Shown: in pieces, positions 7,018 to 14,063 of the stretch | Layout of the letters: every line of letters starts with the position of its first letter | Position numbering within the stretch: the first letter of the stretch is position 1 | Assembly (NCBI GenBank): GCA_017991025.1 | Contig: JAGNMT010000038.1 | Coordinates: forward strand, 1-14,395 | Source of the DNA: Verrucomicrobiales bacterium | GTDB taxonomy: Bacteria; Verrucomicrobiota; Verrucomicrobiia; Verrucomicrobiales; DEV007 | DNA: 14,395 bases | Direction of reading: 5' to 3' | Program-made: the position numbers and the translations under genes | Notes under the pieces: generated by a model | Seen by the model: only the letters and a program-made list of their open reading frames with translations | What the model was told of the DNA's origin: nothing | Database searches by the model: none

Positions 7018-7541
7018 AATCACTTCCTCCTTTGTTGATTCTAACCGGATTCTTCCTGATCTCCTCACTTGCCGCCGGTGAGGAGAAGATCTATCTGGAC
7101 GCCACGAAAACGGAAGAGCTGGTTGCGAAAGAAGGTCAAAAAATCGTCGTCTATGGAGAGACGGAGGGCTCGAACAAATCCGCATCCGGAACCAATTTTG
7201 TGCATTTTAAAGGTGCCGGTTTTTTTCTTGTGACCTTCAAGAGCGATCTCAAGCAGTTCGAAGAGGGTGAGCCCCACGCACTATACGATGGCAAGCGCGT
7301 GGCCGTCGAAGGAGCGATCTCCATCTACCAGGGTAAACCGCAGATCAAACTCACTGAACCCGATCAGATCACCGTGCTCGCCCCTGATGCGGTCTTTCCC
7401 CCTCCGGTAGCGCCTGCGGAGAAACCCGGGTCGGCAGGCCCTAAAATGAAAACGGAGAAAACAGGAACTCCGACGACGCCTGTCCCCGAAGAGCCAAAAC
7501 GAAAGCCGCCGGTGGATCCTGCGGAGTATTTCAAAAAGTGA
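7014..7541 (+). CDS. Secreted OB-fold-like protein with Pro-rich tail
   Basis: This is a 175-residue protein with a clear signal peptide (MKSLPPLLILTGFFLISSLAAG, cleavage probably after residue 20-22). Residues about 30-123 have the alternating strand pattern of a small OB-fold: GQKIVVYGETEG, NFVHFKGAGFFLVTF, KRVAVEGAISIYQGKPQIKL and PDQITVL, like the periplasmic OB-fold nucleic-acid-binding-like domains. Residues about 125-175 are low-complexity Pro/Lys/Glu-rich and likely disordered. The start codon overlaps the previous stop (ATGA), so the two are likely translated together. No catalytic residues can be named. It may assist the neighbouring membrane protein at the envelope, but that is only contextual. 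It ends 27 bp from the convergent trpS. Confidence 0.68.
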   Translation: MKSLPPLLILTGFFLISSLAAGEEKIYLDATKTEELVAKEGQKIVVYGETEGSNKSASGTNFVHFKGAGFFLVTFKSDLKQFEEGEPHALYDGKRVAVEGAISIYQGKPQIKLTEPDQITVLAPDAVFPPPVAPAEKPGSAGPKMKTEKTGTPTTPVPEEPKRKPPVDPAEYFKK

Positions 7542-7552
7542 AACCGTGAACG

Positions 7553-7583
7553 GCGATCGAGGCGCCGCTCACATCCCGATCGC
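7553..7583. other. Inverted repeat at the convergent junction with trpS
   Basis: GCGATCG (7553-7559) and CGATCGC (7577-7583) are perfect 7-bp arms with a 17-base loop, and they span the trpS stop codon. A bidirectional terminator role is possible for this tail-to-tail junction, but there is no U-tract on either side and the arms are themselves near-palindromic. The call is weak. Confidence 0.3.
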
Positions 7584-8534
7584 GTTGCGAACCCGGTCTA
7601 TCACTTTCCGCGCCTGCGCGCGGGCCCGCTTTGCCCCTTCCGCGAGAACATCATCCACGTAGGCGCTGTCCTTCAGGAGCGCTTCGCGGCGCTCCCGCAT
7701 CGCGGCAAAATAGTCGCGGATACTCTCAAAGAGTTGCTGTTTGTAGTGCCCGTAGCCCTGACCCCCGGCCCGGAATGACGCTTCCATTTCGGCAAGCTTG
7801 GCAGGGGTCGAAAAGAGCTGGTAAAGCTGCACGATGTAACTCTCATCCGGATTTTTCGGATCCTCCACCGGGGTGGAGTCGGTTACGATCTTCATGATCT
7901 TCGTCCTCAGCTTCTTCTCGGTCTCCTCGAAAATATCAATCGCGTTGTCGTAGCTCTTGCTCATCTTGCGCCCGTCGAGCCCCGGGACGGTTGCTGTTTC
8001 TTCGCGGATCCTCGGTTCGGGGATGACGAGAAGGTTGTCCCCATATCGATCATTAAACTTCTGCGCAATATCCCGCGTCACTTCGAGATGCTGCTTCTGA
8101 TCCTTACCCACCGGGACGACATTGGCGTCGAAAAGAACAATGTCCGCCGCCTGAAGAACCGGATAAGCAAAAAGACCATGCGAGGGCGAGACACCCTGGG
8201 TGATCTTGTCCTTGTAGGAAACGCAGCGTTCCAGAAGGCCCATCGGCGTCACACAACTCAGGATCCACGCTAACTCCGTCACCTCGACCACGTCCGATTG
8301 CTTCCAAAAGGTCGCCTTCTCAGGGTCAAGCCCGCAGGCCAGAAAATCGATGGCGAGGTTTCGCACATGATCCCGAAGCTCCCGGGGATTGTGAGTCGAC
8401 GTCAGCGCGTGATAGTCGGCAATGAAGTAAAACGCGTCCCCCTGCTCCTGAAGCCGGATCGACGGTTCCATCATGCCGAAATAATTCCCGATATGAAGTC
8501 TGCCGCTGGGTTGGATGCCTGAAAGGATTCGCAT
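7569..8534 (-). CDS. trpS: Tryptophanyl-tRNA synthetase
   Basis: This class I aminoacyl-tRNA synthetase charges tRNA-Trp with tryptophan in the cytoplasm. From the ATG at 8534 it has 321 residues, close to the usual 320-340. It shows the ATP-binding HIGN (14-17) in SGIQPSGRLHIGNYFG, KMSKS (190-194) in the second signature, and the TrpRS-specific blocks YKDKITQGVSPSHGLFAYPV and PVGKDQKQHLEVTRDIA (141-157). I chose the ATG because family members begin with M-x-(R)-I-L-S-G. An in-frame GTG at 8552 would add MTRLFT but has no ribosome-binding site either. It is divergent from recA, sharing an AT-rich spacer with an inverted repeat, and is probably monocistronic. No T-box or leader peptide was seen. 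Confidence 0.98.
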   Translation of the reverse strand: MRILSGIQPSGRLHIGNYFGMMEPSIRLQEQGDAFYFIADYHALTSTHNPRELRDHVRNLAIDFLACGLDPEKATFWKQSDVVEVTELAWILSCVTPMGLLERCVSYKDKITQGVSPSHGLFAYPVLQAADIVLFDANVVPVGKDQKQHLEVTRDIAQKFNDRYGDNLLVIPEPRIREETATVPGLDGRKMSKSYDNAIDIFEETEKKLRTKIMKIVTDSTPVEDPKNPDESYIVQLYQLFSTPAKLAEMEASFRAGGQGYGHYKQQLFESIRDYFAAMRERREALLKDSAYVDDVLAEGAKRARAQARKVIDRVRNAIGM

Positions 8535-8641
8535 GGTAAAAAGCCGGGTCACTGGAACAAGACTGTCCGGAGCGCGGGGGTGCCATGATCAAACAGCCTC
8601 GCGACGAAATCAAATCAAGGCCGATAAAAATAAAAAACAAC

Positions 8642-8676
8642 AAGTGTTCAATTTTATAGTGGACTTCTGAACACTT
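8642..8676. promoter_or_regulatory. 9-bp perfect inverted repeat in the shared trpS-recA promoter region
   Basis: AAGTGTTCA (8642-8650) and TGAACACTT (8668-8676) are exact reverse complements separated by 17 bases. The half-sites TGTTC and GAACA are of the kind recognised by LexA proteins, but the spacing (19 bases between the pentamers) and their order do not match the standard E. coli or Bacillus SOS boxes. The repeat overlaps candidate promoter elements for both genes: a TGGACT/TATTCT pair towards recA and a TATAAA on the minus strand (8658-8653) towards trpS. No U-tract follows, so it is not a terminator. It is a plausible operator, possibly for SOS control of recA. Confidence 0.55.
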
Positions 8677-8687
8677 CCCTGTATTCT
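8660..8687 (+). promoter_or_regulatory. Candidate sigma-70-like promoter for recA
   Basis: TGGACT (8660-8665), a 16-base spacer and TATTCT (8682-8687) match consensus at 4 of 6 positions each. The right arm of the inverted repeat lies in the spacer, where a repressor would block polymerase. A nearby TTGACG (8687-8692) has no acceptable -10 at normal spacing, so I favour the first pair. Confidence 0.3.
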
Positions 8688-8708
8688 TGACGAAACATTT
8701 GTCATATC

Positions 8709-9911
8709 ATGGTTGAACTGCTATCTCCTAACGGTGCCGAAGTCGGCGTGAAACCTGTGAACGAAACCGGGGAACCCCTTTCCGTGAAAACGACGGGAAG
8801 CCGAAAGGCGGAAGCTGCTGCTTCTACAAAGTCCCCGTCGCGATCCTCCTCCCCACCCCCAACATCAAACGAAATGGCCGCTCCTAAAAGCAACGATAAA
8901 GAGACCAACCGCATCGCCGATGCCCGGGCAAAGAATCTGGACCTTGCCATTTCGCAGATCCAGAAGGATTTCGGTGAGGCGGCGATCATGCGCCTCGGGA
9001 CGGACACCCGGATGGATGTCGAAGTCATTCCGACCGGCAATCTTATCATCGACCGCGCCCTCGGTGCCGGCGGCTTTCCCCGTGGTCGTATCATCGAAGT
9101 CTTCGGGCCGGAGTCTTCGGGTAAAACGACCCTCACCCTCACCGTCATTGCCCAGGCGCAGAAGATGGGAGGCCTCGCCGCCTTTGTCGATGTTGAACAC
9201 GCGCTTGACCCGCAGTATGCCAAACGACTCGGGGTGAATCTTGACGACCTCCTTCTCTCCCAGCCGAGCTCAGGAGAGGAAGCGCTCCGCATTGTCGAGA
9301 CGCTTGTCCGTTCGAATGCACTTGATGTTATTGTTCTCGATTCGGTGGCGGCCCTCGTCACCAAACAGGAGCTTGACGGTGAAATTGGCGACGCCACCGT
9401 TGGTGCTCAGGCCCGACTCATGAGCGCGGCGTTGCGAAAGCTCACCGCCATTATCTCCAAGGCGAGAACCGTCGTCATCTTCACCAACCAGATTCGCGAG
9501 AAGATCGGTGTCATGTTCGGCAATCCCGAGACGCAACCGGGCGGTCGTGCGCTCAAGTTTTACAGTTCCGTGCGTTGTGACATCCGCCGAACCGGCAGCA
9601 TCAAGACCTCGGACGGAACGGTCTCGGGCAACCGCACGAAATTGAAAATCGTGAAGAACAAAGTCGCCCCGCCATACGGCGAAGCCGAGTTCGACATCAT
9701 GTTCAACGAGGGAATCTCCGCCGTCGGGTCCCTCCTTGATTTGGCGATCGAGCACGACATCATGCAAAAACGGGGATCGTGGATCAGCTTCAAAGGCACC
9801 CAGGTCGCCCAGGGACGGGATGCCGCTAAGGACGCGCTTAAGGCGGATCCGGCGCTTTATGCCGACGTTGAAGTCGAGGTCAAAGCGGTGCTCGACAAGA
9901 TCGGGAAATAG
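8709..9911 (+). CDS. recA: RecA recombinase, with possible N-terminal extension
   Basis: RecA polymerises on single-stranded DNA, drives strand exchange and triggers LexA autocleavage in the SOS response. The frame from 8709 gives 400 residues. Walker A is GPESSGKT (133-140), Walker B VIVLDS (207-212), and the DNA-binding loop regions GDATVGAQARLMSAALRKL and FTNQIREKIGVMFGNPETQP are intact. The first 55 residues (Ser/Pro/Lys-rich, for example STKSPSRSSSPPP at 39-51) have no counterpart in standard RecA. An ATG at 8874 (MAAPKSNDKE) would give 345 residues, the usual length, and may be the true start. Neither start has a Shine-Dalgarno site. The protein ends KAVLDKIGK without the acidic tail seen in E. 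coli RecA. It is monocistronic, with a terminator downstream, and divergent from trpS. Confidence 0.98.
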   Translation: MVELLSPNGAEVGVKPVNETGEPLSVKTTGSRKAEAAASTKSPSRSSSPPPTSNEMAAPKSNDKETNRIADARAKNLDLAISQIQKDFGEAAIMRLGTDTRMDVEVIPTGNLIIDRALGAGGFPRGRIIEVFGPESSGKTTLTLTVIAQAQKMGGLAAFVDVEHALDPQYAKRLGVNLDDLLLSQPSSGEEALRIVETLVRSNALDVIVLDSVAALVTKQELDGEIGDATVGAQARLMSAALRKLTAIISKARTVVIFTNQIREKIGVMFGNPETQPGGRALKFYSSVRCDIRRTGSIKTSDGTVSGNRTKLKIVKNKVAPPYGEAEFDIMFNEGISAVGSLLDLAIEHDIMQKRGSWISFKGTQVAQGRDAAKDALKADPALYADVEVEVKAVLDKIGK

Positions 9912-9964
9912 CCCTCCATTTTACCAGTTGGTGCTTGGGAATGCCGCCCGAAAGGGTGGCTGGA

Positions 9965-10007
9965 CCCTCACTCGATATGACTCGAAGAGTCCGGGTGAGG
10001 GCTCTTT
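9965..10007 (+). terminator. Intrinsic terminator of recA
   Basis: CCCTCACTCG (9965-9974) pairs with CGGGTGAGGG (9992-10001) over 10 bp with one U-G pair. Inside it a second stem GACTC/GAGTC (9979-9983, 9987-9991) closes on a GAA loop, with an ATAT bulge on the 5' side only. CTCTTT follows, then pyrimidine-rich DNA with TTTTTT further on (about 10028-10033). It lies 53 bp after the recA stop. Confidence 0.8.
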
Positions 10008-10066
10008 GCGTTATTCCTTCTCCTTGTTTTTTGGAGCCATCTACAACCGTGCACCTTCGCCTAAAA

Positions 10067-10214
10067 CCCTGATTCAAGTTTAAGGTTCAGTGTTTCACGA
10101 GATGAAAGCCAACGAGTTGTGACCGTTGCGTCCTTCACCTATTGAGTGTACTGGCATGGTCTCGTAACGCCCTGATTCAAAGAACTTGGAACGTGAAACC
10201 TGAAACGTGAAACC
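10067..10214. repeat. Cluster of short direct, tandem and inverted repeats between recA and thrC
   Basis: This lies in the 427-bp gene-free gap between the convergent recA and thrC genes. CCCTGATTCAA occurs at 10067-10077 and again at 10170-10180, bounding a 92-bp segment. AACGTGAAACC occurs twice in tandem with a 3-base gap (10190-10200, 10204-10214). GTTTCACG (10092-10099) is the exact reverse complement of CGTGAAAC in both tandem copies, and ACGAGA (10097-10102) pairs with TCTCGT (10160-10165). The pattern suggests a degenerate dispersed intergenic repeat or the remains of a small palindromic element. A 65-codon minus-strand reading frame across it (10095-10292) has no recognisable domain and I do not call it a gene. 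Confidence 0.55.
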
Positions 10215-10338
10215 CGGATTTAGGATTACCGACGCGAAGTTCGAAGAAATGACCGCCCGGCCGCAATTCACAAGGTCGTGAGGAGGCCCCACCCGGGACT
10301 TTCGCGGGGAGGTTTTATCCAGCTCCGGCTACAGGTTT
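10215..10338. other. Rest of the gap before thrC: only weak hairpins
   Basis: I see no gene here. The stretch around 10285-10316 (GGCCCC ... GGGGAGGTTTTAT) could form a weak CCCC/GGGG hairpin followed by TTTT on the plus strand, which might stop read-through towards thrC. On the minus strand no U-tract follows it, so no convincing thrC terminator is visible. Confidence 0.25.
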
Positions 10339-11697
10339 TTACAACCCGTTGTCCAAGATGAACTGACGAACCGCTGCGGCAGTGGCCTCAACCGGATAAG
10401 TGACCTTCTTTTTCTTCTTGATGGCTTCAAGCGATGGGTCGGTAGGCGTTTCGCCGATTGCCTTTTTGATGATGTCGGGAAACTTGGCCGGATGAGCCGT
10501 CGCCAGTACCACGTGAGTCCGTCCAGGCTGGAGATCCTGAAACCCGCAGGCGGTATGGGGATCGACGACGTAGTCGTACTCCTCTTTTACCCGGCGGATG
10601 TTGTCAAGGATGTCCTCGTCAGTGCTGCGGGTTGCCGAGAAGTTGCTGGCATTAAAATTCGGGATCTTGATTGAGCCGTCTTTCTTAAACTGCTCCATGA
10701 GAGCCAGGGTGGCCTTGGCGTTCTTCTCATTATGGTAGTAAAGGAATCGCTCAAAGTTCGAAGCCACCTGAATATCCATGGAAGGGGCGATGCTCGGATG
10801 CACTGCATCGGGCTCATAATGGCCCGTGTTGAAAAGGCGGTAGAGAATGTCGTTCTGATTGGTCGCAACGACGAATTGATCGACGGGGAGACCCATCTGA
10901 TGAACCATCCAGCCGGCAAAAATGTTGCCGAAGTTCCCTGTCGGCACTACAAAATTCACATCGTCGCGGTTGTCCGGGGGCAACTGAGTGTAGGCATGGA
11001 TGTAATAGACGCACTGGGCGAGGACACGAACGACGTTGATCGAGTTGATCGCGGAGAGCCTCATCTCTTCCTTGAACTTCAGATCAATCATTAGTTCCTT
11101 CACGATCGCCTGCGCGTCGTCGAAGGTGCCCTTGATTGGTATGGGGAAAATGTTCTTGGCGCCGGTGCAGGTCATTTGCCGCTCCTGCAGGTCGGAGATT
11201 CGTCCTTCGGGGTAAAGAATAAAGACATTGACGCCCTTCTTGCCGGCAAGGCCGTGAATTGCAGCAGAACCCGTGTCACCTGAAGTAGCCCCCAGGACGT
11301 TGATCGAGACGCCGGTACGTTCGATTTGCTCTTCGAAGAGGTTCCCGATCAGTTGCAGCCCAAAGTCTTTAAAGGAAAGACTCGGACCGTGGAACAGCTC
11401 GAGCACGAAGAGATTGTCTCCGAGTTGCTGCAGGGGCGCATTAATCGTGTCGCTAAAGTCACCGTAGCTTTTGTCGATGATCTCAATGAGATGCTCACTG
11501 TCGTGATCGGTGTCAAAAAGACTCATGAAATCCCAGGCGAGGGCGGCATAGGGCATCGCATCCTCCACCAGAATATCGCTGGAGAGCAGGGGGAGATGGC
11601 GGGGGACATAGAGACCTCCGTCGGGAGCAAGTCCTCTCGCAAATGCTTCGAAGAAACTGACGGGATTACCGCCTCCGCGGGTTGAAACAAATTCCAT
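10339..11697 (-). CDS. thrC: Threonine synthase
   Basis: This PLP enzyme converts O-phosphohomoserine to threonine, the last step of threonine synthesis. At 452 residues it belongs to the long bacterial form related to E. coli ThrC (428). The PLP-binding lysine is Lys110 in GPSLSFKDFGLQL, and the phosphate-binding region is ATSGDTGSAAI (137-147). The N-terminal STRGGGNPVSFFEAFARGLAPDGGLYVP is typical of this subfamily. An in-frame TAA 9 bp upstream makes the ATG at 11697 the only possible ATG start, and no ribosome-binding site precedes it. It follows hom on the same strand after 102 bp and is probably co-transcribed, possibly with its own leader. A KKKKK run lies near the C-terminus. Confidence 0.97.
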   Translation of the reverse strand: MEFVSTRGGGNPVSFFEAFARGLAPDGGLYVPRHLPLLSSDILVEDAMPYAALAWDFMSLFDTDHDSEHLIEIIDKSYGDFSDTINAPLQQLGDNLFVLELFHGPSLSFKDFGLQLIGNLFEEQIERTGVSINVLGATSGDTGSAAIHGLAGKKGVNVFILYPEGRISDLQERQMTCTGAKNIFPIPIKGTFDDAQAIVKELMIDLKFKEEMRLSAINSINVVRVLAQCVYYIHAYTQLPPDNRDDVNFVVPTGNFGNIFAGWMVHQMGLPVDQFVVATNQNDILYRLFNTGHYEPDAVHPSIAPSMDIQVASNFERFLYYHNEKNAKATLALMEQFKKDGSIKIPNFNASNFSATRSTDEDILDNIRRVKEEYDYVVDPHTACGFQDLQPGRTHVVLATAHPAKFPDIIKKAIGETPTDPSLEAIKKKKKVTYPVEATAAAVRQFILDNGL

Positions 11698-11799
11698 GGC
11701 GTAAAGTTAGGTCGTTTTTGGGGGATGGAAACGGAAAATGGTGATCACGGCTACCTTTGTCGAATTCGGCACTTACAGCAAGGGGGCGGCATGCGCTCG

Positions 11800-13101
11800 T
11801 TATTTGATATCCTCAACCCTGAGAAGGACGGCCCTGCTCCTGACGCAGTCGAGGTCGCTGATCCGTGTAATCGCCTCGCGAACGATTCCATAGGGCGCGT
11901 AATGCAGCATCAGAACGATGGCGGCGTATTTTTCATCATGGTCTTCGGGCTGGATCACGGAGAGAATGCCGATGTTAAATTCTCCTAGAACCGTGGCAAT
12001 TCGGGCGAGAACGCCGGGTCGGTCTTCGGCCTCGACCCGGAGGTAATACTTGGAAATACTCTCATCGACCGGCAGGGTCTCGCCGTAGAGGCTGTGGGTC
12101 GCGAGGCCGGCTCCCCGGGTCGGCTGAGTCCACATCGCGGCATCGGCAATATCAGCGATCACGGAACTGGAGGTCGGGTCCTGACCCGCTCCGGAGCCAT
12201 AGAAGAGGGTGTTGCCGACGATATCGCCGCGAACCATAATGGCATTAAAGACGCCTTTTACCGAGGAAAGAATGTGCTTTGCCGGGATCAGCGAAGGTTG
12301 CACGCGGACTTCAATGGAGCCGGATTCCTCGTGTAACTGGATCACTCCGAGCAGTTTGATCGTGTAACCAAGCTCTGCGGCAAACGCAATGTCCTCGGCT
12401 TTGATATTCTGGATTCCCTCAACTTGAATTCTATCGCAGGGAACCCAGCGCCCGTAACTCAGCGACGCGAGAATGATCGCCTTGTGAGCAGCGTCCCAGC
12501 CGTTGATATCCAGTGTCGGGTCGGACTCGGCGTATCCCAGATTCTGGGCCTCGGCCAGAGCCGCCTCGTAGGTCAGGCCCGCTTCTGACATACGGGTGAG
12601 GATATAATTACAGGTGCCGTTGATGATGCCGACGACGGACTGGATGTGGTTACCGATGAGCGACTCCTGAACCGCCTTGATGATGGGTATTCCCCCGGCG
12701 ACCGCTGCCTCGTAGTGGATCGGACGTCCGTTTGCCTCGGCGATGGCAAAGAGTTCCTGCCCGCGTTCGGCGAGAAGGGCCTTGTTCCCGGTCACGACCG
12801 CTTTGCCGCTTTCGAGGGCCGCCTTAACGAGATCAAAAGCGTGGTCGGTTCCGCCGATCAGTTCCACGATTATTGAAATCGAGGGATCGCTGACGAGATC
12901 ATTGAGGTTGGTGGTGACGAGGCCTTCGGGAAGGGCAAAAGCCCTGACTTTCGAAGGGTCGCGGACAGCAATTTTAGTGATCTCGAGCTCACAGCCGGTC
13001 CGTTCTCTCAGAAGGTGACGGTTCTTCTCGAGGTTCTTGTAGACACCTGCTCCGACGTTGCCAAAGCCTGCTAGGCCGATTTTCAAGACTGGTTCCGACA
13101 T
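11800..13101 (-). CDS. hom: Homoserine dehydrogenase with C-terminal ACT domain
   Basis: This enzyme reduces aspartate semialdehyde to homoserine with NAD(P)H, a shared step to threonine, methionine and isoleucine. It has 433 residues from the ATG at 13101. The nucleotide-binding motif is GFGNVG (12-17), the catalytic region NGTCNYILTRM (161-171), and the family signature is GYAESDPTLDINGWDAAHK with Asp203 and Lys207. Residues about 350-430 (KYYLRVEAEDRPGVLARIATV and following) form an ACT domain that in relatives mediates feedback inhibition by threonine. The frame stays open to 13185, but the extra 28 residues (for example YKRIRLLPCN) do not look like HSD sequence. It is a monofunctional HSD without an aspartokinase, and it precedes thrC. 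Homoserine kinase (thrB) is not in the window. Confidence 0.97.
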   Translation of the reverse strand: MSEPVLKIGLAGFGNVGAGVYKNLEKNRHLLRERTGCELEITKIAVRDPSKVRAFALPEGLVTTNLNDLVSDPSISIIVELIGGTDHAFDLVKAALESGKAVVTGNKALLAERGQELFAIAEANGRPIHYEAAVAGGIPIIKAVQESLIGNHIQSVVGIINGTCNYILTRMSEAGLTYEAALAEAQNLGYAESDPTLDINGWDAAHKAIILASLSYGRWVPCDRIQVEGIQNIKAEDIAFAAELGYTIKLLGVIQLHEESGSIEVRVQPSLIPAKHILSSVKGVFNAIMVRGDIVGNTLFYGSGAGQDPTSSSVIADIADAAMWTQPTRGAGLATHSLYGETLPVDESISKYYLRVEAEDRPGVLARIATVLGEFNIGILSVIQPEDHDEKYAAIVLMLHYAPYGIVREAITRISDLDCVRSRAVLLRVEDIK

Positions 13102-13220
13102 TTTCCGAAAAGAAGGTCTCACATTGCAGGGAAGCAAACGGATTCTTTTGTATTCGCGTCCGGAATGATAGCTCTGTTCACGCATTTCGGTGCTTGCGCG
13201 AAGGGGCGGAGACTGGCTTA

Positions 13221-13952
13221 ATGGCCGCTATGAAAAAAGCACTCCATCTATCAGCCCTGGCGGCAGTGTCCGCCCTCTCCCTCTTATGCTATGGTGCCGA
13301 TACGGCTCCTGCAGTCGCAACGGCCAAGGGCGAAGACGGATTTATTGAACTGTTCAACGGCAAAGACCTCAAGGGATGGACCCCCTCGAATGAAAACCCC
13401 GGTTCCTTCTCAGTGGCGAACGGCATTCTGGTCGTCAAAGGAGGAAAAAGTCATCTTTTTTACAGCGGCACGGTGAACGGTGCGAAATTTAAGGACTTCG
13501 AACTCAAGGCGCGCGTCAAGACGACGCCGGGATCCAACGGGGGAGTCTACTTTCATACGGCAATCCAGGGAGAAGGCTGGCCCTCAAAGGGCTACGAATG
13601 CCAGGTCAACTCAACCCACAAGGACCCGAAAAAAACAGGAAGCCTTTACGGCGTAAAGAACATCGTTGTACTCGCGAAAGGGCAGGAGCCCCCCAAGGGT
13701 GGCGAGTCCGAAGTCCGGGAGAAAGCCCCGAGCACGGACGGTGAGTGGTTCGATTATCACATCACGGTTAAAGGCAGGCACATCGTCATCCAGGTCAACG
13801 GCGAAACGACGGTTGATTACACCGAGCCCGAAGGCGGCCCGGCCGTCGAAGGGTCTCCCGGACGCACGCTTTCCGAAGGAACTTTCGCGATACAGGCGCA
13901 CGATCCCGATAGTGAAACTCAATACGAACGCTTCGCCGTGAAACCCCTCTGA
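13221..13952 (+). CDS. Secreted DUF1080 (3-keto-disaccharide hydrolase) family protein
   Basis: This is a 243-residue protein with a signal peptide (about 1-26, KKALHLSALAAVSALSLLCYGA). A Cys at 23 is not in a proper lipobox because Leu precedes it. The single domain (about 37-243) is DUF1080, a concanavalin-like jelly-roll: FIELFNGKDLKGW, GSNGGVYFHT, GYECQVN, TGSLYG, EWFDYHITVKGRHIVIQVNG and the C-terminal GTFAIQAHDPDSETQYERFAV. Members cleave 3-keto-disaccharides and some act on carbohydrates outside the cell; the exact substrate here is unknown. A GGAG at 13208-13211, nine bases before the ATG at 13221, is the only decent Shine-Dalgarno site in the window and fixes the start over the ATG at 13230 or the TTG at 13194. 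It is divergent from hom. Confidence 0.9.
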   Translation: MAAMKKALHLSALAAVSALSLLCYGADTAPAVATAKGEDGFIELFNGKDLKGWTPSNENPGSFSVANGILVVKGGKSHLFYSGTVNGAKFKDFELKARVKTTPGSNGGVYFHTAIQGEGWPSKGYECQVNSTHKDPKKTGSLYGVKNIVVLAKGQEPPKGGESEVREKAPSTDGEWFDYHITVKGRHIVIQVNGETTVDYTEPEGGPAVEGSPGRTLSEGTFAIQAHDPDSETQYERFAVKPL

Positions 13953-13994
13953 GTTTGGACGGAGTGAAAATTGGCGTATTTTCCGGTTGTTTTT

Positions 13995-14016
13995 CGCGGT
14001 CTTCCGCGTATTTATT
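13995..14016 (+). terminator. Possible short terminator between the DUF1080 gene and tRNA-Phe
   Basis: CGCGG (13995-13999) and CCGCG (14004-14008) form a perfect 5-bp stem with a TCTT loop, followed by TATTTATT (14009-14016). This fits a weak intrinsic terminator 42 bp after the DUF1080 stop. The same stretch can be read as a tRNA promoter (TTGTTT at 13987-13992, 16-base spacer, TATTTA at 14009-14014), and I cannot choose between the two. Confidence 0.4.
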
Positions 14017-14063
14017 CCCTCCCTGCCGTTTTCCGCTTTGCCGGAAATAGTCAGGAAAGGTAA

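Noticed and set aside
8535..8708. T-box riboswitch for trpS
   Set aside because: The spacer is too short, shows no T-box consensus or specifier stem, and the organism does not look like a Firmicute.
10067..10214. CRISPR array
   Set aside because: The repeats are only 8-11 bp, too few and unevenly spaced, with no uniform spacers and no cas genes nearby.
10095..10292. A 65-codon minus-strand frame between recA and thrC
   Set aside because: It reads through the repeat cluster, its sequence (for example GFTFQVSRSKFFESG) reflects the repeats, and it has no recognisable domain or ribosome-binding site. It is a likely spurious frame.
11698..11799. Threonine attenuator or leader peptide between hom and thrC
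   Set aside because: I found no Thr/Ile-rich short reading frame or mutually exclusive hairpins; only a 13-codon frame without regulatory codons is present.
13102..13185. 28-residue N-terminal extension of homoserine dehydrogenase
   Set aside because: Homoserine dehydrogenases start just before the nucleotide-binding KIGLAGFGNVG motif. The extension occupies the spacer needed for promoters of two divergent genes and does not resemble the family.
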